Positions 34,039 through 43,500 of a stretch of 64,000 nt of DNA are shown here, piece by piece; the stretch's first letter is position 1; each line of letters starts with the position of its first letter. Where the stretch lies: positions 12,563-76,562 of the forward strand of contig CAZBRO010000029.1 of assembly GCA_964494505.1 (NCBI GenBank), given 5' to 3'. The notes under the pieces are model-generated. The model was not told the origin of the DNA. It worked only from the letters and a program-made list of their open reading frames with translations, and ran no database searches. A program made the position numbers and the translations under genes. This stretch comes from CAIYRG01 sp964494505. Lineage in GTDB: Bacteria; Pseudomonadota; Alphaproteobacteria; Micropepsales; Micropepsaceae.

Positions 34039-34419
34039 ATGACGCGGCTTTCCATCCGGATCGATTTCGAAGGCGCCGAGGCGTTCGGCCCCGGCAAGGC
34101 GCGCCTGCTGGAACTGATCGAAGAGCAGGGTTCCATCCGCGGCGCAGCCGCAGCGATGAACATGAGCTATCGCCATGCCTGGCTGCTGCTGCAGGCGGTC
34201 GAGGACACGTTCGGCGCGGCCGTCATCAACACGGCCACGGGCGGGGCCAAAGGCGGCGGCGCGAAGCTGACGGAATTGGGCAAGACGGTCGTCGCGCGCT
34301 ACCGCGCCATCGAGGCACAGGCCGCGAACGCCGCAGCGGGCGAATTGACGGAACTTTCGAGGGCCGCGTCGGGCGCGCTACCCGCCGAACGCAAGCGCAA
34401 AGACAAATCCGCGCGGTAG
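34039..34419 (+). CDS. ModE-type winged-helix regulator (DNA-binding domain only)
   Basis: This 126-residue protein matches the N-terminal DNA-binding domain of ModE: KARLLELIEEQGSIRGAAAA, MNMSYRHAWLLLQAVEDTF and GGGAKLTELGKTVVARYRAI. The C-terminal molybdate-binding Mop pair of full ModE is absent. A separate Mop protein is encoded just downstream on the other strand, so a split arrangement is possible. It is divergent from modA with about 145 bp between them, the expected place for its operator. Start ATG at 34039. Confidence 0.82.
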   Translation: MTRLSIRIDFEGAEAFGPGKARLLELIEEQGSIRGAAAAMNMSYRHAWLLLQAVEDTFGAAVINTATGGAKGGGAKLTELGKTVVARYRAIEAQAANAAAGELTELSRAASGALPAERKRKDKSAR

Positions 34420-34426
34420 AACCGGT

Positions 34427-34633
34427 TTACTTGCCCACCATGACGTCGGATGCCTTGACGATGGCGGTGACGTGATCGCCGACCACGAGGCCCAATTCGT
34501 CCACGGCTTCGTTCGTGATGGAAGAGGTGACGTGCAGGCCGTTGCCCAGGTCGATCCGGACATGGGCCGTCGTCTGGCCCTTGCGTACATCGACGACCAT
34601 GCCTTTGAGTTGATTGCGCGCGCTGATCCGCAT
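34427..34633 (-). CDS. Molbindin (Mop domain, TOBE)
   Basis: A 68-residue molybdopterin/molybdate-binding Mop protein: SARNQLKGMVVDVRKGQTTA, HVRIDLGNGLHVTSSITNEA and VGDHVTAIVKASDVMVG. Such domains oligomerise and store molybdate. The ATG at 34633 lies close to a GGAGA. It converges with the ModE-like gene (7 nt between stops) and may serve as its detached effector domain. Confidence 0.88.
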   Translation of the reverse strand: MRISARNQLKGMVVDVRKGQTTAHVRIDLGNGLHVTSSITNEAVDELGLVVGDHVTAIVKASDVMVGK

Positions 34634-34735
34634 GGCATTCTCCGTTAGACCGATGAAACGGCGTGAACGCGAACCGGTTTCATTCGCGCGCGCGCCCCCG
34701 CAAGATAGCACCTTCGCTCATGCCAAGGATGGCCC

Positions 34736-36952
34736 ATGGCCTTAGGCCGGTTCCGAGCCGCCGCGCATCTCGTCCGCCGGATGGCTGCAGCGCAATTGAA
34801 ACGGCGCCGCGTGCTCACGCTCGACGAACGGCTTCAAATGCTGCCGCTCAAGGGCGCGCCCGTGTCGCGTCCTGTCGGGATTTTCTGGGACGAGCATCAG
34901 ATCCCGTTCATCGAGGCGGAAACCGACGAGGATTGCGCGGCAGCGCTTGGCGTCGTGCACGCGCATCTGCGGCTCGGCCAAGTGGAACTGATGCGGCTGA
35001 TCGCGAAGGGGCGCGTTTCGGAAGCGGTGGGCCGCTTCGGCTTGGGCATCGATTCGCTGGTGCGCACCTTCGACATCGGGCGCGCCATGCCAGCCATCAT
35101 TGCCGAGTTGCCCGCGGAGACGCGGCGCTGGCTCGAAGGCTTTGCCCGCGGGCTTAATCATTACACGGACAAAGCGCCGGCGCGGCCTGAGGAATGCGCG
35201 CTGCTGGGCATCGCGCCTGAGCCTTGGACGCTTGCCGACATCGTGCTTCTGGGACGGCTGGCCGCGGCGGATGTCAATTGGATGGTGTGGATGCGGCTGA
35301 TGAAGGGGCGCTCGCGTCCGGATTGGCCGGAGCTGTGGAAGCGGCTGTTACGCCACGATCTCCTGTCGTTTGAAAGCGGGACCGGCGTTTCATCGGCGGC
35401 GGGCCAGGCAATCGCGAACGCCGCAATGCGCTCGGGCAGCAACTCGCTTTGCGTTGCAGGCGCACGGAGCGAAGCCGGCGCGGGCTTGATCGCGAACGAT
35501 CCGCACCTTCCCATCATGCTGCCCAATGTCTGGCTGCTCGCCGGGATGAAATCGCCCTCCCATCACGCGGTCGGCCTGATGGTGCCGGGCATTCCCTTCA
35601 TCGGGCTTGGGCGCAATCCGGAAGCTGCCTGGGGCGGCGCCAGCCTGCACGCCGCAAGCAGCGATCTTGTGGCCGTGCCGAATGACGCGCCGCTGCACGA
35701 GCGCGTGGAGCGCATCGCCATTCGCGGCGAACCGGACCTTGTGCTGCGCATCCGGGAATCGCCGTTCGGCCCGGTGGTGAACGATTTGCCTGCCTTCCGT
35801 ACACGGAACGAAACCCTTGCGCTGCGTTGGATAGGGCATCGGCCGAGCGATGAATTCACCGCCATGCTCGGGGCGGCCCGCGCGAAGAATTGGGAGGAAT
35901 TCCGCGCCGCCTTCGCCGGCTATGCGGTTCCAGGCCTGGAAATGAATTACGCCGATTCATCGGGCCACATCGGCCAGCTCATCGCGGCCAAGCTGCCGCG
36001 GCGGACTGCGCCGGAGCCTGACGATATTCCGAGCGCGCCCGAGAACGGCTGGGACGCACCGATGACGAGCGCCGATCTTCCGAGCCGCTTCGACCCGCAG
36101 GAAAGTTTCGTCGCCTCCGCCAATGCGCGGCCCCAGGGCGGGAACGCCATCGTCGGTTTCCATTTCTCGCCGCCCGACCGCATAGCGCGTCTCAGCCAAA
36201 TGCTGACGGCGGATGACCGCATGAATGTGGCCAAGCTGATGCGGATTCAGGGTGACGTACACCTGGCGCAAGCCCTGCAGCAGCGCGATGCGCTGCTGTC
36301 ATGGCTGGGCGACGCGGCCAAGGGCTCGCGCGTGCATCGCCTCTGCAACGCGATCAGCGATTGGGACGGCAATTACGATGCGGATTCAAAAGGCGCGGCC
36401 GCTTTCGAGCTGTTGTTCTTTCATCTGGCGCGCGCGCTGGTCTCGCCCGCCCGCCGGGCGCTCTACGATTCCGCCTGGGGAACGCGCGGCCTGATCTGGG
36501 CCGACATCCTCGCCGCTCCCGAAGAAGAACGCCGGCAAGCGCTTGCGCGTGCCGTGTCCCGTGCTTCCTCCGGCTTTGGCGGCCGGCCTTGGGGTGCCTG
36601 TCACCGCTTGCTTCTGTCGCATCCGCTCGGGATGATCCCCGCGCTCGGGCGGCGCTATCGCCTGCCCGATTTTCCGGCTGGCGGCACCTCCGAGACATTG
36701 ATGAAGACGGCCCACGGTCTCACCAACAAGCGCCATCGCGTCCGCTATGGCTCGGTCGCGCGCCACATCTCGGATCTGTCCGATCCGGATGCGAACTACT
36801 TTGCGCTGCTGGGGGGACAGGATGGCTGGTTCGCCAGCGCCAACTTCGCCGATCAGGTGGCCCTGTGGCGGCGCGGCGATTACATAAGCCTGCCGCTTCG
36901 ACCCGAAACCGTCCGCGCGCGCTTCGCCCGCAGGATCGTGCTCACGCCATGA
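34736..36952 (+). CDS. Penicillin-acylase-type Ntn amidase
   Basis: This 738-residue protein resembles the penicillin amidase S45 family: IFWDEHQIPFIEAETDEDC, VHAHLRLGQVELMRL and RSGSNSLCVAG with S235 the likely autoprocessing serine (G-S bond, N-terminal nucleophile of the beta subunit); GLIANDPHLP and GLGRNPEAAWG follow. S45 enzymes hydrolyse amides of acylated amines, e.g. penicillins or N-acyl amino acids and homoserine lactones. It has no signal peptide, which is unusual for the family and suggests a cytoplasmic enzyme. Its TGA overlaps the ATG of the GH3-type gene, so the two are translationally coupled. Substrate not known. Confidence 0.85.
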   Translation: MALGRFRAAAHLVRRMAAAQLKRRRVLTLDERLQMLPLKGAPVSRPVGIFWDEHQIPFIEAETDEDCAAALGVVHAHLRLGQVELMRLIAKGRVSEAVGRFGLGIDSLVRTFDIGRAMPAIIAELPAETRRWLEGFARGLNHYTDKAPARPEECALLGIAPEPWTLADIVLLGRLAAADVNWMVWMRLMKGRSRPDWPELWKRLLRHDLLSFESGTGVSSAAGQAIANAAMRSGSNSLCVAGARSEAGAGLIANDPHLPIMLPNVWLLAGMKSPSHHAVGLMVPGIPFIGLGRNPEAAWGGASLHAASSDLVAVPNDAPLHERVERIAIRGEPDLVLRIRESPFGPVVNDLPAFRTRNETLALRWIGHRPSDEFTAMLGAARAKNWEEFRAAFAGYAVPGLEMNYADSSGHIGQLIAAKLPRRTAPEPDDIPSAPENGWDAPMTSADLPSRFDPQESFVASANARPQGGNAIVGFHFSPPDRIARLSQMLTADDRMNVAKLMRIQGDVHLAQALQQRDALLSWLGDAAKGSRVHRLCNAISDWDGNYDADSKGAAAFELLFFHLARALVSPARRALYDSAWGTRGLIWADILAAPEEERRQALARAVSRASSGFGGRPWGACHRLLLSHPLGMIPALGRRYRLPDFPAGGTSETLMKTAHGLTNKRHRVRYGSVARHISDLSDPDANYFALLGGQDGWFASANFADQVALWRRGDYISLPLRPETVRARFARRIVLTP

Positions 36953-38475
36953 TCGATGCGACGCTTGCGCTGAAACTCTATGCGCGCCGGCGCGCGGTCC
37001 GGCTGAACGCGGAAAATGCCGTCGAGGCGCAGGAAGCCGAACTGTTGAATCTCGTGCGTCACGCAGCGAACACGCGGTTCGGTGTCGACCATGGCTTCGA
37101 CAGGATCAACTCCGTCGCCGATTTCCAGGCACGCGTTGAACTCAGGCGTTACGAGGACATGTGGCGCGACTATTGGCAGCCCGCTTTCCCGAGGCTTGTG
37201 GATTGCACCTGGCCGGGTCTCATTCCCGCCTTCGCGATGAGTTCCGGCACCAGCAGCGGCACGACCAAATACATTCCCTGCTCAGCGGAGATGAACCGTT
37301 CGAACAAGAACGGCGCGCTCGACATGCTGGTGCATCATCTGCGCAACCGCCCCCATTCGCGCCTGCTTGCCGGGAAAAATTTCATGCTCGGCGGCAGCAC
37401 CGATCTGACCACGCTCGCGCCTGGAATCGTGGCGGGCGATCTCTCCGGCATAGTCGCCGCACGCATGCCGCCCTGGGCGCGTGCCTTCGTCTATCCGCCG
37501 CGCGAACTTGCGCTGATCGCCGATTGGGAGAAGAAGATCGAAGCAATCGCCCACGGCATCGTGAAGGAAGACATCCGTCAGATCGCCGGCACGCCGAGCT
37601 GGCTCTTGATCTTCTTCGACCGCCTGTTCGCGATGTATCCCGGGCGCCAACCGAAGCTTTCTTCGTTCTTTCCGAATCTCGAACTGATCTGCCATGGCGG
37701 CGTGAATTTCGCGCCCTACCGGCCGCAATTCGAACAGCTGATGGAAGGCACCCGTGCGGAAACGCGCGAAGTCTATGCCGCCAGCGAAGGCTTCATCGCG
37801 TCGGCCGACCGCGGGCCGGGCGAAGGCATGCGGCTGGTCGCCGATAACGGCCTCTTCTTCGAATTCGTGCCCGTAAGCGAACTGACGGCGGATAATCCGG
37901 CGCGCCACTGGGCGGCGAATGTCGAGCTCGGCGTCGACTATGCCATCGTGGTCACGAGCTGCGCCGGACTGTTCGCCTATGTGCTCGGCGATATAGTGAA
38001 GTTCGTCACCCGCACGCCGCCGCGTCTGGTCGTGACCGGACGCACCTCCTATTACCTTTCCTCCTTCGGCGAACATCTGACGGGCGACGAAATCGAGGAC
38101 GCGGTGAGTGAAGCCGCGCGCTCGATTGGCGCGACGCTCGCCGATTTTTCCGTCGGCGCCGTCTTCCCCGATGCCGGACGCAACCGCGGCGGGCATCTCT
38201 ACATCGTGGAATTCAACGGCCCCCCGCCGGACGCAGACCGAAGCCGGCGTTTCGCCGAACGCATCGATTCGGTGCTCTGCCGCCGTAACGACGATTACCG
38301 CGCCCACCGCTCAGGCGGGTTCGGGCTCGACCCGCCGCAAGTGATCGCCGCCAAACGCGGCACGTTCGAGGCGTGGATGAAATCGCGTGGCAGACTCGGC
38401 GGCCAGAACAAGGTCCCGCGAATCATCGCCGATCCCGACCTGTTCCAATCGCTGCGGCATTATGCCGAGCGCTGA
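36949..38475 (+). CDS. GH3-family acyl-acid amido synthetase
   Basis: This 508-residue protein matches the GH3 family of ANL-fold enzymes: AMSSGTSSGTTKYIPCS is motif 1 (ATP contact, about residue 98), with EVYAASEGFIASAD, YAIVVTSCAGLFAYVLGDIV and VVTGRTSYYLSSFGEHL the later conserved parts. GH3 enzymes adenylate an acyl acid and join it to an amino acid. Plant forms conjugate auxin and jasmonate. The bacterial physiological substrate is usually unknown. The ATG overlaps the amidase stop, so this pair could form and cleave the same amide bond. Two thirds of the family homology was read from motifs only. Confidence 0.85.
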   Translation: MIDATLALKLYARRRAVRLNAENAVEAQEAELLNLVRHAANTRFGVDHGFDRINSVADFQARVELRRYEDMWRDYWQPAFPRLVDCTWPGLIPAFAMSSGTSSGTTKYIPCSAEMNRSNKNGALDMLVHHLRNRPHSRLLAGKNFMLGGSTDLTTLAPGIVAGDLSGIVAARMPPWARAFVYPPRELALIADWEKKIEAIAHGIVKEDIRQIAGTPSWLLIFFDRLFAMYPGRQPKLSSFFPNLELICHGGVNFAPYRPQFEQLMEGTRAETREVYAASEGFIASADRGPGEGMRLVADNGLFFEFVPVSELTADNPARHWAANVELGVDYAIVVTSCAGLFAYVLGDIVKFVTRTPPRLVVTGRTSYYLSSFGEHLTGDEIEDAVSEAARSIGATLADFSVGAVFPDAGRNRGGHLYIVEFNGPPPDADRSRRFAERIDSVLCRRNDDYRAHRSGGFGLDPPQVIAAKRGTFEAWMKSRGRLGGQNKVPRIIADPDLFQSLRHYAER

Positions 38476-38479
38476 AACC

Positions 38480-38824
38480 TCATCGGGACGGTGTTTCGAG
38501 CGATTTCAGATAGGCGATCAGATCGTCGATCTGGTCGGGCTGCAGCACGAAGCGAGGCATCGGACGGGGACCGCTATGGGCCACCACGACGCCCTCCGCG
38601 AATGCTTCGGCAAGCCCCGAGACATCGTATTTCTCGTGCAAGGTGCGGAATGGCGGTGCCGGAGCATAGGGGCTTTTTCCCCCGCGGCCGATGGCGTGAC
38701 AGGTGGCACAATTGAGCTGGGCCAAAACCTGGCCGCGTTTGGCGTCGCCTGCGGCGTGTGCGGGGAGGCCCGCGAAAAGCAACGCGGCCACGGCCAGGCT
38801 CGAAACAGCGGCAACGAATCTCAT
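38480..38824 (-). CDS. Small c-type cytochrome
   Basis: This 114-residue protein has a signal peptide (FVAAVSSLAVAALLFAGLPA) and heme-attachment motif CATCH (about residue 42). A downstream Met in PRPMPRFVL (about residue 90) is the probable axial ligand. It is a class I monoheme periplasmic electron carrier. It converges with the GH3 gene and has no oxidase or dehydrogenase neighbour. Its partner is unknown. Confidence 0.88.
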   Translation of the reverse strand: MRFVAAVSSLAVAALLFAGLPAHAAGDAKRGQVLAQLNCATCHAIGRGGKSPYAPAPPFRTLHEKYDVSGLAEAFAEGVVVAHSGPRPMPRFVLQPDQIDDLIAYLKSLETPSR

Positions 38825-39040
38825 AAATTAATGATTAGATAGAGCCCGGATCGCCGCCTTGATCTGTCTCAACGGCCACTCGGCCGAGTGAGTGAGCTGT
38901 GGCGTTTCCATGGCAAAGGCGCCGGTCACCGCCCCAATGGCGCGACAATCGCACCGCCTTCGCGCCCAAATCCCAAGCGATGATCCTCCCTCACGGCGAA
39001 CCCGCCCCGGGCGCCGCTTGAAGAGGAAAAGTGAAAAAAC

Positions 39041-39340
39041 ATGCGTAAAATTTTGCTTGCAGCGAGTGTTGCTCTCGCTCCTTCGATTGCTTTTGCCGCC
39101 GGCGCGGGCACGGACGCGAGCGTTTCCGCCCCTGCCAAGGCCGAAGCGCAGGTTGTCAAAACCGATAATGTCATCAAGGCCGACAATGTGAAGGCCAATG
39201 ACAAGGCTGCGGTGAAGACCGACGCCAAAGCGGACGTGAAGGCCGATGCATCCAAGCCGGTCACCCACAAGGTTGCGGCCAAGACGCACAAGAAAGTTGT
39301 CAAGGACGAGCACAAGACGGACGAAACCGCGACGCATTAA
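39041..39340 (+). CDS. Small exported Lys/Ala/Val-rich protein
   Basis: A 99-residue protein with a signal peptide (KILLAASVALAPSIAFA) and a long low-complexity tail built from repeated VK/AD units (VKTDNVIKADNVKANDKAAV, VKTDAKADVKADASKPV) ending in a Lys/His-rich stretch. The protein is probably unstructured and periplasmic. It ends just before a strong terminator, so it is expressed as a single gene. No function is assigned. Confidence 0.6.
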   Translation: MRKILLAASVALAPSIAFAAGAGTDASVSAPAKAEAQVVKTDNVIKADNVKANDKAAVKTDAKADVKADASKPVTHKVAAKTHKKVVKDEHKTDETATH

Positions 39341-39356
39341 TCGGCGGATTTGTGCC

Positions 39357-39392
39357 AAAAGGGCTCCGCGCGGGTTCGCGCGGGGCCCTTTT
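39357..39392 (+). terminator. Rho-independent terminator
   Basis: AAAAGGGC pairs with GCCCTTTT around a GC-rich inner stem and a GGTT loop, starting 17 nt after the preceding stop. The symmetric A/T tracts would allow it to act in both directions. Confidence 0.85.
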
Positions 39393-39479
39393 CCGTTTGC
39401 GCCCTCCCCCATCTTGGCGGTTGACGCTGCTTGCGCTGGCTAGCACCATTGGCGCGCCGGTATTCGTCAGGAGGAACGC

Positions 39480-39860
39480 GTGAGGTTTTCCAGTTGTTTG
39501 TGTCTCGTATCGCTCGGAGTGGCCGTCGCGGGCTGCGCATCGCCCGATATGCCAAGGCCGCCCCAGGACGTCGCGCTCGACCTGATGCCGGCCGCTACGC
39601 AATGCGACGCATTCCAGCACGGTGTTGCGATTGCGCACACCGACGCTGCCAAGGGCTCGATCACGCTTCCGATGCGCGATGGCAGCACGGACATCGTCTG
39701 TTCCGCCGCCGGCTACAAGGAAAAGCGCGTCAGCATCGTGGCCAATCAGGGGAAGTACGCGTTCTATCTCGCGGATTTCGGCGGCGCCAATGTGGGGATG
39801 TACCCACCCCGCCTCGCGATTGTGCTGGACCCCACGGATAAACCAGGCTCTCCGGGCTAG
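39480..39860 (+). CDS. Small lipoprotein, function unknown
   Basis: The 126-residue product starts at a GTG at 39480 after AGGAGG. A signal peptide with a lipobox (GVAVAGCASP) is followed by a beta-rich domain (GVAIAHTDAAKGSITLPMRD, DIVCSAAGYKEKRVSIVA, NQGKYAFYLADFGGANVGMY). Two further Cys could form a disulfide. Neighbouring 39929..40270 is another exported small protein with several Cys. I do not recognise the family. Confidence 0.65.
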   Translation: MRFSSCLCLVSLGVAVAGCASPDMPRPPQDVALDLMPAATQCDAFQHGVAIAHTDAAKGSITLPMRDGSTDIVCSAAGYKEKRVSIVANQGKYAFYLADFGGANVGMYPPRLAIVLDPTDKPGSPG

Positions 39861-39928
39861 GGGCGCGCGCGCCAGACATCGGCAGCGGAACGAGCAGCCC
39901 CTAGACCCGCCATGAAGGAGGATCGCCC

Positions 39929-40270
39929 ATGAAGCCCTTCACAGCCATCGCCGGCGCAGCCCTTCTGCTTGTCGCATCGGGATCGGCGAATCTGAGCGTC
40001 GCGGCGCCCGCCCCGAAGGTCTGCCTCATCCTTCAGGAAATTCAGCGCACAGAAACGCCGGACGACCGGACCATCATCTTTCACATGCGCGACGGCAAGA
40101 CTTGGCGCAACACGCTGAAGGCGGCGTGTCCGATGTTGAAGCTGAGCCCGTGGACCGAAGTCACCCATAGCGACCTGGTGTGCTCCAACCAGCAGATGAT
40201 TCACGTCGCGTTGACGGGCGACACCTGCGCGCTCGGCGATTTCACGCCGGTCCCCCCGCCGGAGCACTGA
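39929..40270 (+). CDS. Small exported Cys-containing protein
   Basis: A 113-residue product after AAGGAGG. A signal peptide (GAALLLVASGSANLSVAA) is followed by VCLILQEIQRTETPDDRTII, HMRDGKTWRNTLKAACPML, LVCSNQQMIHVALTGD and TCALGDFTP. Four Cys suggest two disulfides. The pattern faintly resembles DUF6491-like proteins, but I would not name it on this evidence. The stretch from the stop to the TonB receptor (40271..40569) shows no gene. Confidence 0.65.
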   Translation: MKPFTAIAGAALLLVASGSANLSVAAPAPKVCLILQEIQRTETPDDRTIIFHMRDGKTWRNTLKAACPMLKLSPWTEVTHSDLVCSNQQMIHVALTGDTCALGDFTPVPPPEH

Positions 40271-40569
40271 CCGGTTCCGCCGCGCGAAAGCGGCATTTCC
40301 TTCGGTAGATCACAAAATTGCGAGCCCGCCAGGGATGGCGGCGTGTGCCCTTTGGCGTCCCCACGTGCGGCAAAAATGTGCCAGGGGCCGGCGAAATGGC
40401 CCTTCCTGTGGGTGAAGTGGTTGTCATGACCACCCGGTAATGCTGTCGTTAACAAAACGCTAACCGCGTCCGGGAACCGGAGTTTCCAACAGCGGCCGGC
40501 TATCGGGGAACACGCACCAACAACATTGCCAATTGAATCATACACCGACCAAAAGGGGGGGATCCGAAA

Positions 40570-43500
40570 ATGAATTCCACGACGTCGCGGCTTGGCACGC
40601 TGCTCGGCACTGCATCTTTCATGGCCATCGCGGTTGCCGGAGGGGCGCGCGCGCAAGGGCAGATGACGGCCCAGGCAGCGCCGCAAATGCCTCCCGAACA
40701 GGTGCTCATCACGGGTTCGCTGATTCAGGGCGCAGCCGCCGTCGGCGTGCCGGTCTCCGACATTCGTCCCGCGGACATCGTGGAAACGGGCAAGCTTACC
40801 GTCACCGAAGTCCTGAAGACCATTCCCTCGCTGCGCATCGACGCGGAAGCCTCGCCCACCTATGGCGGCGGCACCCTGAGCTTCTTGCAGAACGTCCAGA
40901 TCCACGGTCTCGGCACCGGGTCGGGCGTTGAGACTCTGTTGCTGGTCAACGGGCTTCGCTGGCCGCCGCAGAATTACAGCAACGACACCGTCAACCCCTC
41001 CATCATTCCCCCGATCGCCATCGAGCGCATCGACGTGCTGAGCGCGGGCGCGTCGGCAACCTATGGGTCCGACGCAACGGCCGGCGTGATCAACGTCATC
41101 CTGCGCCGCGGCTATGACGGGGCCATGTCGCAGGTGAGCGTCACCACCAATCCCGACATCGGCTATCTCGCCGAGTCCGCGGCTCAGCTCTATGGCAAGT
41201 CCTGGGATGGCGGCAATGTCACGCTCAGCTATTCGTTCACGGATAACAGGAACGAACCGACCAGCAAGCGCAGCTATTACACACAGGATTTCACGCCCTG
41301 GGGTCTGATGGACCTCACGCCGCGCGGATCGAGCCTCCCGGCCATCGCCCATGTCGGCAATGCGACCAATGTCGCGGCCGCGCCCGGTCTCACTTACCTG
41401 CCCGCGGGCGAATCCAACGCCAACGGCACGCTGTTTTGCGCAAATTGCTTCTCCGTTCCGGCGGGCCAAAACGGAAAGAGTCTCACCTGGGCATCGATCA
41501 TCGCCAATCCCGGCATCAAGAACGAGTTCAATCCCTGGGCTTACGCGGACGCGCGCCCCCGGCAGCAGCAAAATGCGGTCACCGGCACCTTCGATCAGCA
41601 ACTGACCAACGACTTCTTCGGCTTGGGCCCGGTGGCGTTGTTCGCGGACGGCTTCTATTCCAACCAGCGCGGCAAGCAGATCTATCCCTCCGGACAGGGG
41701 CAAGCCCGCGCGGAACAGCAAACCAACCTTCTGGTCCCGACCATCAACCCCTACTACCCGGTCGGCGCGCCGTCGGGCGTGCGGGTGGACTACAGTTTCG
41801 CGCTCGAAATGCCCGCCATCGTTACCGGCGGCGAAGTCGCCACCCACTGGGACGTGGGCTTCAATCTGGACAAGCTGCCCTTCGACTGGATCGGCAAGCT
41901 CACCTATTCCATGAGCGACGACCGCAATTATGGCGACGTGGCAAATTCGATCAATCCGAAAAACCTCAGTGCCGCTCTCGGCAACGTCGTCACGACGACA
42001 GCCATCGGAACATTCGTGAAGCCTGCCGCCATCCCGTATCTGAACGTGTTCTGCGATCCGCGCTCCTTCACCTGCAACGATCCCGCCACCCTGGCTTACA
42101 TCGCCGGGTATCGTCTCCAGCACGAGACATTCAAGGTCCAGGAGACCGGCTTCAATTTCAACGGTCCGGTGTTCGACCTTCCCGGCGGCCCCCTCAAGCT
42201 CGCCATCGCGGGCCAGACGCTGCGGGAGCATTGGACCTACGTCAATATCGAGAACGACAATACCGACAGCACCATCGTCGTCACCAATACGCCGTCGGCG
42301 AACTGGCAATACAGCTACGCCTTCTTCGGTCAGGCGGACATTCCGATCTTCGGCGAAGCCAACGCGATTCCGTTCTTCCAATCGCTGGTCGTCGAACTCG
42401 GCTACCGCTACGACAAATACAACAATCTGAGCGATCCCGTGTGGACGCCGAAGGCCGCCGTGAACTGGGACGTCGGCGAAGGCCTCACGCTCCGCGGCTC
42501 CTGGGGCAAATCGTTCCGCGTGCCGTCTTTCGCGGAGAACGATCCGGGCGGTTCGCGCGTCGCCGGCTACAACCCCCTGGGCGGGTTCTCCAATGCCACC
42601 AACGTGGCCCTTCTCGACTGCAAATCCGTCAATGGTTCGCCGGCGGGCGTCGCGATTCCGGGATCGCTGACCGCCCTCTTGAATCCGACCTGTTCCACCA
42701 ATCCCAGCCTCGTCCAGCCGGGCGGCGTCAGCGTCGAACTTTCCGGCAACGGCGCGGCCGCGCTTCTGAGGGGGCATGGCCTCAGCCCGCAGCATCTCAG
42801 CCAATGGAGCATGGGCTTCAATTTCACACCGCAGCAGCCCATTCTTGGCATCAATCTGTCCGGGCTCAATCTCGACGCGTCATTCTTCCGGTTGGAGTTC
42901 ACCGGGCTGATTGCCAGCAATTCGCTGGGACAGGGCCCTAACGACCCGGTCTCGTTCCCGCGCTACACGGTGATCCCGCGTCCCGACCTGCCGATCACCG
43001 CACCCGAGAACAAGTCGTTCCTGGATCTCGTGACGGCGCTTTCGGTCTTCCCGCAGCGGTCGGGCTTCACCTTCGACCCGGCGTTCATTCCGAACATCAA
43101 ATTCATCCAGGATATTGCGCTGACCAACTTGGGATCGCGCGTGTTTTCCGGCATCGATTTCGACGGCCGCTACGATTTCGATCTCGCCAATGTCGGCCTT
43201 ACCAATATGGGCTCGATCAATATCGGAGCGGCGGGCTTTTATGAAACCATCGACAAGAGCCGCGCAACCGCCGACCAGCCGCTGGTTTCTGTCTTCACCG
43301 GAAAGGACTCCGGCAACCATCTGCAGCGCGTGCGCTATCGTCTGGGCTGGTCCGACGATACGTGGAGCGTCACGGCCTTCGCCAATTATTTCGGCCATGG
43401 CGCCAACACGGCGACGCTGGGCGTCAATTTCGCCGGCAACAACCTGATACCAGGCTGCTTCTTCACCGCGGCTTCGAGTTCCCTTCCCGGATCGGGTGCG

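Noticed and set aside
36949..38475. A generic acyl-CoA synthetase call
   Set aside because: The motif order (SSGTSSGTTK, SEG, TGRTSYYLSSFGEHL) fits GH3 better than the acyl-CoA synthetase core.
40201..42804. 867-codon open frame on the minus strand
   Set aside because: It is antisense to the TonB receptor and has shadow-like composition with no domain.
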